DNA of 64,000 bases from Achromobacter sp. MYb9 (GTDB taxonomy: Bacteria > Pseudomonadota > Gammaproteobacteria > Burkholderiales > Burkholderiaceae_B): assembly GCF_002975275.1 (NCBI RefSeq), contig NZ_PCOQ01000029.1, forward strand, positions 1 through 64,000, given 5' to 3'. Positions 33,884 to 42,086 of this stretch are shown here, piece after piece. Within the stretch, counting starts at the first letter, position 1; every line of letters begins with the position of its first letter. The notes below the pieces were generated by a model. It worked only from the letters and a program-made list of their open reading frames with translations, searched no databases and was not told the DNA's origin. Position numbers and translations under genes: made by a program.

Positions 33884-34812
33884 TGACGGTCCTGGTTATT
33901 GCCGAACACGACAACCACGTGCTGGCCGGCGCAACGCGCAGCGCCATTGCCGCCGCCGCCAGACTGGGTGTGCCGATCCACGTGCTGGTGGCCGGCGCGG
34001 GGGCGCAAGCCGTGGCGGACGCCACGGCACGTACCGCAGGAGTTGAAAAAGTGCTGCTGGCGGACGCGCCGCATCTTGGCGACGGCCTGGCCGAGAACCT
34101 GGCCGCGCAGGCGCTGACGGTGGCGGGCGCGTATTCGCATCTGTTCCTGGCCGCGACCACGCAAGGCAAAAGCGTGGGGCCGCGCATTGCCGCCTTGCTG
34201 GACGTGGCGCAGGTGTCGGACGTGGTCGAGGTGTTGTCGGCCGATACGTTCAAGCGTCCCATCTATGCGGGCAACGCGATCGCGACGGTCAAAAGCGGCT
34301 ATGCAGTTGTTGTGGCAACGATCCGCCCGACCGCTTTCGACGCGGCGCCCGCCGAGGGCGGCTGCGCGCAGGTGGACACGGTGGCGGCCGTGGCCGACAG
34401 CGGCCGGGCGCGCATCGTCAGTCGCGAGCTTGCGGTGTCCGAGCGTCCGGAACTGGGTGCGGCACGCGTGGTGGTGTCGGGCGGGCGCGGGTTGGGCAGC
34501 GCCGAAAACTTCAAGCTGCTGGACCCGTTGGCCCACAAGCTGGGCGCGGCATTGGGCGCGTCCCGTGCCGCCGTGGACGCCGGCTATGCGCCGAATGACT
34601 GGCAGGTGGGGCAGACCGGCAAAATCGTAGCGCCGGCGCTGTACGTGGCCGTCGGAATTTCGGGCGCCATCCAGCATCTGGCCGGCATGAAGGATTCCAA
34701 GACCATCGTCGCCATCAACAAGGACGGCGACGCGCCGATCTTCGGCGTGGCGGATTACGGCGTGGTCGGCGATCTGTTCGACGCGGTTCCCGCTTTTACG
34801 GCAGGGCTGTGA
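33883..34812 (+). CDS. etfA: electron transfer flavoprotein subunit alpha
   Basis: 309 residues; its ATG shares a base with the EtfB stop (TGATG). The N-domain ([23 protein letters not shown]) and the FAD-binding C-domain ([63 protein letters not shown]) are complete. It passes electrons from the dehydrogenase to ETF:ubiquinone oxidoreductase, for which I see no gene here. Last gene of the operon; converges on a LysR gene with a repeated 15-mer in the gap. Confidence 0.96.
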   Translation: MTVLVIAEHDNHVLAGATRSAIAAAARLGVPIHVLVAGAGAQAVADATARTAGVEKVLLADAPHLGDGLAENLAAQALTVAGAYSHLFLAATTQGKSVGPRIAALLDVAQVSDVVEVLSADTFKRPIYAGNAIATVKSGYAVVVATIRPTAFDAAPAEGGCAQVDTVAAVADSGRARIVSRELAVSERPELGAARVVVSGGRGLGSAENFKLLDPLAHKLGAALGASRAAVDAGYAPNDWQVGQTGKIVAPALYVAVGISGAIQHLAGMKDSKTIVAINKDGDAPIFGVADYGVVGDLFDAVPAFTAGL

Positions 34813-34847
34813 CGCCGCGCTGATGTCGCTTCAAGGGCGCTTTCGTG

Positions 34848-34897
34848 CGCCCCATCAGCGCCTCGTCAACCGTCCCCGTCAACGCCCCATCAGCGCC
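34848..34897. repeat. 15-bp direct repeat at the etfA/lysR 3' junction
   Basis: CGCCCCATCAGCGCC occurs at 34848-34862 and 34883-34897, 35 bases apart; the second copy covers the LysR stop codon. It may be a small tandem duplication of the end of the LysR gene. Confidence 0.6.
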
Positions 34898-35903
34898 GCA
34901 TGCTGCGCCACAGCGTGGCGGGCGGCAGCCCCAGGGCCGGGGCGATGTCTTTCTGGATCAGGCGTTCCATCGCCATCAGGATCACGTCCCGGGCCTCGGT
35001 GGGCAGTTTGCCGACTTCCTGCTGCCGCGCCGCCAGATACAGCGTGCGCGACAGGCTGGGATCGTCGGCACGGGCCACGCCCAGGTAGGGCGCCAGCGGC
35101 AGAACGCGCAACTGGTCCACGAAATGGCGTGACTGCCAGATGCACAGCGGCGTGCTGATCGCGAAACCGATGCCCGCCGTAACCAGGCTAAGCAGCGGAT
35201 CCGTATTGTCGAATTCAAAGGTGCGCTCGATCATCACGTCGTGCGATTCGATCAGGCGGTCGATCTCGGCGCCAATGAACGAACGGGCGCTGTAGCGGAT
35301 GAACTGCATGCGCTTGCCCAATTCCTTCAGCGTATCGATCTTGTCCATGTCCATCGTGCGCGGCACGATCAGCACGTAGGGTTCGCTGAACAGGCTGACC
35401 TTTTTGATGGTGGGCTTGCCGGCCACGGCGCTGGTGGTGACCACCAGGTCCAGTTGCCGGTCTTCCAGCTGCTTGTCCAGCACGGGCGTGATGCCGGACC
35501 ACAGGCGGATCTGGCGCGACGCGCCCGACAGGCCGTGGATCAGCGTGGGCCCCAAGGTGCCCGCGAAGGAATCCACGCAGCCAAAGCGCACGATGTTCCG
35601 TTTGGCCCGGCTCAGATTGCGCACGCTTTCGGTCATGTCGCCGGCCTGGGCCAGCAAACGCGCGGCATGGTCGAACAGGAGTTCACCGGCGGGCGTGGGC
35701 CGCGCCGGCCGCGTGCTGCGGTCCAGCAGTTCGGTCGACATCGCGCCTTCCAGCTGCTTGATCCGCTGCGACACGGCCGCCTGCGACAGGCCCAAGAGGC
35801 GCGCCGCGCCGGACACGGAGGCGGCTTCCACCACCGCCACCCAGGTCAGCAACAGGCTCCATTCCGGATAGTTTTCCGTCGTGCTGAACGAAAATCGGTT
35901 CAT
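34890..35903 (-). CDS. LysR-family transcriptional regulator
   Basis: 337 residues from the ATG at 35903. The HTH is SLLLTWVAVVEAASVSGAARLLGLSQAAVSQRIKQLE; the effector domain includes VRFGCVDSFAGTLGPTLIHGL and GIGFAISTPLCIWQSRHF. The C-terminal part is longer than usual (ARDVILMAMERLIQKDIAPALGLP). It lies 31 bp downstream of hutG on the same strand and is probably co-transcribed with it, so it may control hutG and perhaps the convergent flavoprotein/ETF operon. In-frame extension upstream is antisense-like and rejected. Confidence 0.9.
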   Translation of the reverse strand: MNRFSFSTTENYPEWSLLLTWVAVVEAASVSGAARLLGLSQAAVSQRIKQLEGAMSTELLDRSTRPARPTPAGELLFDHAARLLAQAGDMTESVRNLSRAKRNIVRFGCVDSFAGTLGPTLIHGLSGASRQIRLWSGITPVLDKQLEDRQLDLVVTTSAVAGKPTIKKVSLFSEPYVLIVPRTMDMDKIDTLKELGKRMQFIRYSARSFIGAEIDRLIESHDVMIERTFEFDNTDPLLSLVTAGIGFAISTPLCIWQSRHFVDQLRVLPLAPYLGVARADDPSLSRTLYLAARQQEVGKLPTEARDVILMAMERLIQKDIAPALGLPPATLWRSMRR

Positions 35904-35934
35904 CGCCTGGCGTGTCCTGGGCGGGGGCGGCGGG

Positions 35935-36738
35935 TCAGCGCTGCCGCGCGGTGGTCTGCCGCAGGGCGGCTTGCACCATGCCTTCGACCACCGGGATGAC
36001 CTTGCCGGCCAGGTCGGCGCGCCAGCCGTAGGGATGGGTTTCATCCATGTAGGTGGACTGGCACATTTCCAGTTGGATCGCGTGGATGTTGTCGGCCGGC
36101 GCGCCATAGTGGCGCGTGATGTAGCCGCCCTTGAAGCGGCCGTTGATCGCCCAGGTGTAGTCGGCGCAGGCGTCCAACTGTTGCTTGACCGCCGCCAGGA
36201 TGTCCGGCGCGCAGGCTGCGCCGTCGGAGGTGCCGATGTTCAGGTCGGGCAGCTTGCCGTCGAACAGGCGCGGCAGCACGCTGGCGATGGAATGGGCTTC
36301 CCACAGCAGCACGGTGCCATGCTCGGCCTTGATGCGGTCCAGCTCTTCACGCAGCTGGGCGTGATAGGGATGCCAATAGGTCTGCAGGCGGTGCGCGCGT
36401 TCGGCATCCGTCAGCACGGCGTCGTTCTGGTAGAGCGCGTCGCCGCGGAACGTCTGGGTCGGGCACAGGCCGGTCTTGGTCTGGCCGGGGTACAGGCTTT
36501 CGTCGTTGGGCGGGCGGTTCAGGTCCACCACATAGCGGGAATAGCGCGCGCCAAGCACGGACGCGCCCAGCGCCTGGGCAAACTGGTACAGCGTGTCCAG
36601 ATGCCAGTCGGTGTCGCCGGACTCCAGCCCCAGCGGCGTCATCTGCGCGCGTTGCGCGTCGGGGATCTGGCTGCCCAAGTGGGGGATGGAGATCAGCAGC
36701 GGGGCGGTGCCGCGGCTGAAATGAAAGATATCGCTCAA
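35935..36738 (-). CDS. hutG: N-formylglutamate deformylase
   Basis: 267 residues starting at a TTG (36738) with GGAG 8 bases upstream. HutG/FGase pattern: APLLISIPHLGSQIP, DTDWHLDTLYQFAQALGAS, YSRYVVDLNRPPNDESLYPGQTKTGLCPTQTFRG, LLWEAHSIASVLPRLFDGKLPDLNIGTSDGAACA and the C-terminal IQLEMCQSTYMDE. It hydrolyses N-formyl-L-glutamate to glutamate and formate, the last step of the formylglutamate branch of histidine degradation. No other hut enzyme is present here except HutD at 32534, so it may serve another formylglutamate-yielding pathway. Confidence 0.92.
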   Translation of the reverse strand: MSDIFHFSRGTAPLLISIPHLGSQIPDAQRAQMTPLGLESGDTDWHLDTLYQFAQALGASVLGARYSRYVVDLNRPPNDESLYPGQTKTGLCPTQTFRGDALYQNDAVLTDAERAHRLQTYWHPYHAQLREELDRIKAEHGTVLLWEAHSIASVLPRLFDGKLPDLNIGTSDGAACAPDILAAVKQQLDACADYTWAINGRFKGGYITRHYGAPADNIHAIQLEMCQSTYMDETHPYGWRADLAGKVIPVVEGMVQAALRQTTARQR

Positions 36739-36830
36739 GGGAAAACTCCGGGTAACAAAGACGGTGCGCTGCGGGGCCAGCCGCAGTTGGCGGGCGCTTG
36801 TATGCTAGGCAGCGCGGCCCGCCGCGGTAA

Positions 36831-36875
36831 TTGCATCAGTTTAATGGATGTTGATGATCGAGCTGCGTGATGCAA
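36831..36875. promoter_or_regulatory. inverted repeat upstream of hutG
   Basis: TTGCATCA (36831-36838) and TGATGCAA (36868-36875) are perfect 8-bp inverted copies 29 bases apart in the 141-bp gap before hutG. Spacing of about four helical turns between half-sites fits a LysR tetramer or looping; the bound protein is probably one of the two flanking LysR regulators. Confidence 0.45.
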
Positions 36876-36879
36876 AGGG

Positions 36880-37833
36880 TTAGGGGCGCATCGGCTGGGC
36901 GTAGGGAGCCCAAGGCGGATCCGTGTTCCAGACGCCGGCGATCTCGTCGATCAGCACGCGAACCTTGGGCGACAGGTGCCGGCGGTGCGGATAGACGGCG
37001 CAGACCGGCGCGCCCGGCGGAGCCACGGATTCCAGCACCGGCATCAGGCGGCCCGCGCGCAGGTCGTCGGCGACAAGGAACGCGCCCAGTTGCGCGATCC
37101 CGTCGCCCGCCAGCGCGGCATCGCGCAGGGCTTCGGTATGCCCCAGCCGCAGGCGCCCGGTCATCGGCACCTGGCGCGCCAGGCCCTGGATGGCAAAACG
37201 CCACGGCACCCGTTGCCCCGCGTGGGTGTAGACCAGGGTGTGATGCTGATTCAACGCATCGGGCGTGGCCGGCGCGCCGTGGCGTTCCAGATATTCCGGC
37301 GCCGCGCAGGTGATCAGCCGGTGCGGCGCCAGCACGCGTCGCACCAGCCGGCTGTCCGATTCGCCGCCGATGCGGATCGCCACGTCGATGCCGTCGCGCA
37401 CCAGATCGGTGTAGTCGTCCGAGAAGCTGACTTCTGCTTCCACGTCGGGCCAACGGCGCAGGTAGGCACGCAGCATCGGCATCAGATGCAAGCGGCCCAG
37501 CGACACGGGCAGGTCGATGCGCAGGCGGCCACGCGGGGCTTGCTTGCGGCTGGCCATCGCATCGGTGGCGTTGTCCACTTCGGACAGAATGCGCTGCGCG
37601 TGCTCGTAGAAGATCCGGCCGTCGTCGCTCAGGCTGACGCTGCGCGTGCTTCGATGCAGCAGCCGGGCGCCCAGGCCTTGCTCAAGCCGGGTAATGCACT
37701 TGCCGATGGCGGATCGCGACAGGCCCAGCTTGTCGGCGGCCGCCGTGAAGCTCTGCGCATCGGCCACGCGCACGAAAGCCAGCAGATCGCCGATGTGATC
37801 CAGACGGTGGGAAGAGGCGGGTTTATTGTCCAC
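36880..37833 (-). CDS. LysR-family transcriptional regulator (CrgA/DmlR-like)
   Basis: 317 residues from a GTG (37833) with AAGGGA 6 bases upstream. HTH: LLAFVRVADAQSFTAAADKLGLSRSAIGKCITRLEQGLGARLLHRSTRSVSLSDDG, the form typical of the very common CrgA-like branch, and an effector domain with GRLRIDLPVSLGRLHLMPML and DGIDVAIRIGGESDSRLV. Divergent from the MFS exporter gene, its likely target; hutG follows 141 bp downstream on the same strand. Confidence 0.92.
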   Translation of the reverse strand: MDNKPASSHRLDHIGDLLAFVRVADAQSFTAAADKLGLSRSAIGKCITRLEQGLGARLLHRSTRSVSLSDDGRIFYEHAQRILSEVDNATDAMASRKQAPRGRLRIDLPVSLGRLHLMPMLRAYLRRWPDVEAEVSFSDDYTDLVRDGIDVAIRIGGESDSRLVRRVLAPHRLITCAAPEYLERHGAPATPDALNQHHTLVYTHAGQRVPWRFAIQGLARQVPMTGRLRLGHTEALRDAALAGDGIAQLGAFLVADDLRAGRLMPVLESVAPPGAPVCAVYPHRRHLSPKVRVLIDEIAGVWNTDPPWAPYAQPMRP

Positions 37834-37940
37834 GAATTGTCCCTTGTGTTTCGCTTTTCGCCTACTTTATCAGCTGCTTGGAAACAGTAGACTGCGTAGG
37901 GGTCGGCCTGGCAACGGGCCTTTCCGGATCGCGCCGTCCT

Positions 37941-39170
37941 ATGTCCCGCACCACGCCTTCACCCGCTCAAACCCTTCGTCAGCCGCCCGTCCGGACTTCT
38001 CGACGCGCCTGGCTTGGCGTCCTTGCCGCGGGCTTGGCCACGTTCAGCGTCGTCACCACCGAAATGTTGCCGGTGGGCTTGCTGGTGCCCATCACGCACG
38101 ACCTGGATGTGTCGGTGGGCGAGGGCGGCCTGATGCTTTTCGTGCCCGCGACTCTGGCGGCGCTGTTTGCGCCGCTTGTCGTTGTCGGCGCGAAAGGCGC
38201 CGACCGCCGTTGGCTGCTTTGCGGCCTGCTGGCCGTGTTGACCGCCGCCAATCTGGCCAGCGCGCTGGCGCCGTCCATGCCCTGGTTCCTGGGGGCGCGG
38301 ATGCTCGTGGGATTCTGCATCGGCGGCATCTGGGCCATTGCCGGCGGCCTGGCGGGCAGGATCGTCCCGCCGCAGGCGGTGGGGATGGCCACGGCCATCA
38401 TCTTCGGCGGCGTGGCCGTGGCGTCCGTGCTGGGCGTGCCGCTGGGCGCCTTCATCGGCGACCTGGCGGGTTGGCGCGCCGCGTTCGGCGCGATGGCGGC
38501 GCTGTGCGCGGCCGTGCTGTTGCTGATCGGGCTGGCCTTGCCGCCCTTGCCGGCGGTGCGCAGCCTGTCCGCGCGCCAACTGGCCGGGCAGTTTTCGAAT
38601 CCCGCCGTGCGCCTTGGCCTGCTGGTCACCGTGTTCCTCGTGGCCGGCCATTTCATGGCCTACACCTTCGTCCGGCCGCTGCTGCAATCGCACGCGGGCT
38701 TCAGCCAGTCGTGGATCGGCCCGCTGTTGTTCACCTATGGCGCGGCCGGAGTGGCCGGCAATTTCGTAGCGGGGGCGGCGGCCGCGCGCCAGCCGGGCCG
38801 CGTGTTGCTGATGATCGCGCTAGCCTTGCTGCTGACGTTGGCGTTGCTGGCCGGATTCGGGCATTTGCGGTTTGCCGGCGGCGTCTTGCTGGTGGCGTGG
38901 GGGCTGGCGTATGGCGGCGTGTCGGTATCGCTTCAGGCCTGGATGTTGCGGGCCGCGCCGGATGCCGTCGAGGCCGCCACGGCCCTGTTCGTGGCGATGT
39001 TCAATCTGGGTATCGCCGCCGGATCGTTGCTGGGCGTGCCCAGCGTGGATGCGCTGGGCTTGCGCGTGAACCTGTGGCTGGCCGCGGCATGCATGTTGTT
39101 GCCGGCGGGCGCGCTATGGGCGTGGCGGCAGCCCCGGCGAACGCCTGATGCCGGTTCGGCATGCCGGTAG
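37941..39170 (+). CDS. MFS exporter (DHA1 family, AraJ/SotB/NepI-like)
   Basis: 409 residues from the ATG at 37941; a 21-codon in-frame extension lies in the promoter and is not used. Twelve membrane segments are expected; FSVVTTEMLPVGLLVPITHDLDVSVGEGGLMLFVPATLAALFAPL is characteristic of the AraJ/YdhP/NepI sugar or nucleoside exporters, and the cytoplasmic loop after helix 2 is GADRRWLL. It is a proton-driven exporter in the inner membrane, probably induced via the divergent LysR protein. Ligand unknown. Confidence 0.88.
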   Translation: MSRTTPSPAQTLRQPPVRTSRRAWLGVLAAGLATFSVVTTEMLPVGLLVPITHDLDVSVGEGGLMLFVPATLAALFAPLVVVGAKGADRRWLLCGLLAVLTAANLASALAPSMPWFLGARMLVGFCIGGIWAIAGGLAGRIVPPQAVGMATAIIFGGVAVASVLGVPLGAFIGDLAGWRAAFGAMAALCAAVLLLIGLALPPLPAVRSLSARQLAGQFSNPAVRLGLLVTVFLVAGHFMAYTFVRPLLQSHAGFSQSWIGPLLFTYGAAGVAGNFVAGAAAARQPGRVLLMIALALLLTLALLAGFGHLRFAGGVLLVAWGLAYGGVSVSLQAWMLRAAPDAVEAATALFVAMFNLGIAAGSLLGVPSVDALGLRVNLWLAAACMLLPAGALWAWRQPRRTPDAGSACR

Positions 39171-39257
39171 CGCCGGCCATTTCAGGGAACCGGAAGATCT
39201 TCCCCGTGCCGACCGCTACCCGCTGATGTTCGCGACAACGTGCGCCGTCAAGCCGCC

Positions 39258-39304
39258 CGCGTCTCTCCTGGCCCTCGGTGTTTTCCCGAAGAGACGCGTT
39301 TTTT
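39258..39304 (+). terminator. rho-independent terminator after the MFS exporter
   Basis: CGCGTCTCT and AGAGACGCG pair perfectly across a 23-base loop, followed by six T. A perfect 12-bp palindrome GGAAGATCTTCC at 39192-39203 precedes it, of unknown role. Confidence 0.75.
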
Positions 39305-39332
39305 CATCTCTCAGTACTAACCATTAGCCTTT

Positions 39333-39356
39333 GCCCGCCGCCCCTGAGCGGCGGGC
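39333..39356. other. GC-rich hairpin upstream of the receptor gene
   Basis: GCCCGCCGC and GCGGCGGGC form a perfect 9-bp stem with a 6-base loop (CCCTGA); CTTT and AAAG outside can extend it with a bulge. It lies between the terminator and the LysR half-sites at 39437-39467, and no T-run follows. Role unknown; it may insulate the receptor promoter. Confidence 0.5.
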
Positions 39357-39436
39357 GGGGCAAAGCGCCCGCGTATAACCATGGGGAATAGCCCAAGCAC
39401 CTGAAGGACTTTGACGCCATGGTGTCCCGATCCTAG

Positions 39437-39467
39437 TCTGCAGTCACGCCGTATCTCCGACTGCAAA
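39437..39467. promoter_or_regulatory. inverted TTTGCAGTC-type half-sites before the DppA-like gene
   Basis: TCTGCAGTC (39437-39445) and GACTGCAAA (39459-39467) are inverted copies with one mismatch. The same 9-mer TTTGCAGTC occurs in the divergent promoter at 42033, which suggests that one LysR protein controls both sites. Confidence 0.6.
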
Positions 39468-39505
39468 CTTCGAATGCCGCCAGCGTGCGGCGCACAAGGG
39501 AAGCC

Positions 39506-41071
39506 ATGAAACGTCCTGTACCTCTCGCCCTGGCGGCCGCGTTGCTGGCGGTCTGTAGCACCGCTCTGGCAACGCCGGCGCAAGCGCAAGAGCGCCCCAT
39601 GCTGCGCGTCAGTTCGGGCGCTGCGGACAACGCCACGCTCGACCCCCACCGCGCGACGTCCACCGCCGACAAAGGGGTGGCCGCGCAGATGTTCGATGCG
39701 CTGGTGCAGTTTCCGGCGGGCAGCGCCGATCCCAAAGCGTTGGAGCCGGATCTGGCCGAACGTTGGGAGGCCTCGGCAGACAGCAAGGTCTGGACGTTCC
39801 ACCTGCGCCACGGCGTTCAGTTTCATGGCGGCTATGGCGAATTGAAAGCCGAGGACGTGGTCTATTCGATCCAACGCGCGGGCGATCCCAATCGTTCCAG
39901 CTTCGCCGCCACCTTCGCCATCATCGACAAGGTCGAAGCGCTGGATGACTACACCGTGCGCTTCACGCTGAAGTACCCCGACGCGACCTTCCTGGGCCGC
40001 GTATCCAACTATCACGGCGGCAACATCGTCAGCAAGAAGGCGGCCGAGAAGCTGGGCGACAAGTTCGGCGCCGGCCCCATCGGCACCGGCCCGTTCGCCT
40101 TCGGCGAACACGTCACCCAGCAGTACGTGAAGCTGGTGGCCAACGACGCGTACTTTCGCGGCAAGCCCAAGCTGGGCGGGATCCTGTACCGCATGATCCC
40201 ATCGGACAGCGCGCGCGAACTGGCTTTCACGTCGAACGAAATCGACGTGATGCAGGGCAAGCGCGAGCAGCGGTGGGTCGAACGGTCGGCCAAGCGCGGC
40301 ATGAAGATCGATATCTTCGAGCCCGCCGAGTTCCGCACGCTGCATCTCAACCGCAACGTCAAGCCGCTGGACAACCTGAAGGTGCGCCAGGCCGTCGCGG
40401 CCGCGATCAACGTGGATGAGATCGTGCGCTACGCAGGCAAGGACGTTGCCGACAAGGGCTGTTCGGTGGTGCCCAACGGTTATCTGGGCCAGGACTGCAG
40501 CGCGGGCGCTTATACCTACGACGTGGACCGCGCCAAGAAGCTGCTGGCGGAAGCGGGCTATCCCAACGGCGTCGAGATCAAGTCCGTCGTGTCGAACATT
40601 TCGGCACAGCAGCCCATCATGGAAATCGTGCAGGCGCAATTGGCCAAGGCCGGCATCAAACTCAATATGGAAGTGGTGGACCACGCGACCTACCAGGCCA
40701 AGAGCCGCCAGGACTTGAGCGGCCTGGTGTTCTACGGCGCGGCGCGATTCCCCAACGCTGATACGTACCTGACGGAGTTCTACGATTCGGCCGCTGCGAT
40801 CGGCGCGCCCGGCGCGATGTCGAATTTCTCGCATTGCTCGGTGGCCGATGACGCCATCCGCCAGGCCCGGATGGAACCGGATGCGCAGAAGCAGCTGGCC
40901 TTGTGGAAAGACGCGCAGGTGAAGATCCACGGCGACGTCTGCGCCGTTCCCCTGTTCGGGCTGAAGCAGGTGTGGGCGCGCGGGGATCGCGTGAACTATG
41001 GCTACGCCTTGAAGGGCGCGCTGAACCTGCAACCTCCCATCACCGAACTGACGACGGTAAGCACGCCCTGA
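39506..41071 (+). CDS. ABC transporter periplasmic receptor, DppA/OppA family (SBP_bac_5)
   Basis: 521 residues from the ATG at 39506 (AAGGGAAG upstream); signal peptide with cleavage after AQA at 28. Family marks: ATLDPHRATSTADKGVAAQMFDALVQ, WTFHLRHGVQFHGGYGELKAEDVVYS, the GAGPIGTGPFAF loop and LDNLKVRQAVAAAINVDEIV. It is the likely receptor of the DppBCDF system encoded from 46036, although a LysR gene and four redox genes lie in between. Ligand probably a dipeptide, opine or imino-acid derivative, judged from the linked dehydrogenase. Confidence 0.9.
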   Translation: MKRPVPLALAAALLAVCSTALATPAQAQERPMLRVSSGAADNATLDPHRATSTADKGVAAQMFDALVQFPAGSADPKALEPDLAERWEASADSKVWTFHLRHGVQFHGGYGELKAEDVVYSIQRAGDPNRSSFAATFAIIDKVEALDDYTVRFTLKYPDATFLGRVSNYHGGNIVSKKAAEKLGDKFGAGPIGTGPFAFGEHVTQQYVKLVANDAYFRGKPKLGGILYRMIPSDSARELAFTSNEIDVMQGKREQRWVERSAKRGMKIDIFEPAEFRTLHLNRNVKPLDNLKVRQAVAAAINVDEIVRYAGKDVADKGCSVVPNGYLGQDCSAGAYTYDVDRAKKLLAEAGYPNGVEIKSVVSNISAQQPIMEIVQAQLAKAGIKLNMEVVDHATYQAKSRQDLSGLVFYGAARFPNADTYLTEFYDSAAAIGAPGAMSNFSHCSVADDAIRQARMEPDAQKQLALWKDAQVKIHGDVCAVPLFGLKQVWARGDRVNYGYALKGALNLQPPITELTTVSTP

Positions 41072-41086
41072 GCGGCGTGCCGGCTG

Positions 41087-42004
41087 TCATTGGCCCTTGA
41101 GCACTTCGCGGGAAACCTGCGCGGCGACGTCGCGGGCTTCCTCGACAAAGGCCTCGACCAGCGCCGCGTTGCGCGAGGTGTGCACGCGGCACAACTGGAA
41201 GTGGAACAGCAGCTCCGGATCAAAGCGCCGCAACACCATGCGGCTATGCAACCCTTCGGCGAACAACGGATGAATCAAGGAAACCCCCAGCCCCGCCGCG
41301 ACGAATTCGCAGGCCGTGGGCGCCGTGTTGGTGTCCAGCACCACATTCAACCGGGCCCCCCCCTGGCTGAACGCCTGGCGCACCAGTTCTTGCGTCTGGC
41401 TGTCGGCTCCGAAGGAGACGAAGGGCAGGCCGCTCAGATCGCGCGGCCGCACCACGCGCTTGCGCGTCAGCTCGTGATTCGTGGGCATGGCGCAGAACAA
41501 CGGGTACTGGAACAGCGGCTCGCGATCGATGTAGGGGTTGTCGACGCGGCTGCCCACCAGCGCGACGTCGATGTGTCGGGTCGCCAGCCAGTCCGCCAGG
41601 AACAGCGATCCGCGGCTTTGGATCGACACGCGCACGTCGGGATGCCGCTTCAGAAACTGCATGGTCACGCGGCGGATAAACGGGCCGGCCAGGGCGGGCA
41701 GGACGCCGACGTTCAGCGTGCGCTGTTCGTCGCGGCGGATGGAATCGACGGCTTGTTCCACCTGGCGCAGGCCGCTGAACACGCGGTCGATCTCTTCGTA
41801 CAGCCGCATGCCTTGATTGGTCAGCGCCAGCTTGCCGCGCACCCGGTCAAAAAGCGCCAGACCCGTTTCCGTCTCCAGGTGCGACAGCAGTTTGCTGACG
41901 GCCGGCTGCGACACGCCCAGCGCCACGGCCGCCTGGCTGGCGGTGCCGTGTTCGACGACCGCCTTGAACGCTTCGATCTGCCGCAAGTTCAACGTCTGAT
42001 TCAT
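41087..42004 (-). CDS. LysR-family transcriptional regulator (OccR/NocR-like position)
   Basis: 305 residues from the ATG at 42004. HTH: LNLRQIEAFKAVVEHGTASQAAVALGVSQPAVSKLLSHLETETGLALFDRVRGKLALTNQG-type start, an arrangement shared by OccR/NocR-like regulators of opine genes; effector domain with LNVGVLPALAGPFIRRVTMQFL and AAGLGVSLIHPLFAEG. It sits between the receptor gene and the eight-gene dehydrogenase/transport operon, and both flanking promoters carry the TTTGCAGTC motif. Longer in-frame starts run through the divergent promoter and are rejected. Confidence 0.92.
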   Translation of the reverse strand: MNQTLNLRQIEAFKAVVEHGTASQAAVALGVSQPAVSKLLSHLETETGLALFDRVRGKLALTNQGMRLYEEIDRVFSGLRQVEQAVDSIRRDEQRTLNVGVLPALAGPFIRRVTMQFLKRHPDVRVSIQSRGSLFLADWLATRHIDVALVGSRVDNPYIDREPLFQYPLFCAMPTNHELTRKRVVRPRDLSGLPFVSFGADSQTQELVRQAFSQGGARLNVVLDTNTAPTACEFVAAGLGVSLIHPLFAEGLHSRMVLRRFDPELLFHFQLCRVHTSRNAALVEAFVEEARDVAAQVSREVLKGQ

Positions 42005-42032
42005 GCCATAACCCGGTTGGATGGAAGCTTGG

Positions 42033-42046
42033 TTTGCAGTCGCAAA
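42033..42046. promoter_or_regulatory. LysR-type dyad in the divergent promoter
   Basis: TTTGC-AGTC-GCAAA, a T-N12-A palindrome typical of LysR sites, lies 29 bp from the regulator start and 41 bp from the flavoprotein start. It contains the 9-mer TTTGCAGTC that recurs inverted before the receptor gene. Confidence 0.65.
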
Positions 42047-42086
42047 GGTTATAGCGTCGGCATCGCGCGCACAAGAAGGAGCCGCC

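Noticed and set aside
39192-39203. GGAAGATCTTCC palindrome as an operator
   Set aside because: It lies directly after the MFS gene and before its terminator, a poor place for regulation; kept only as a note.
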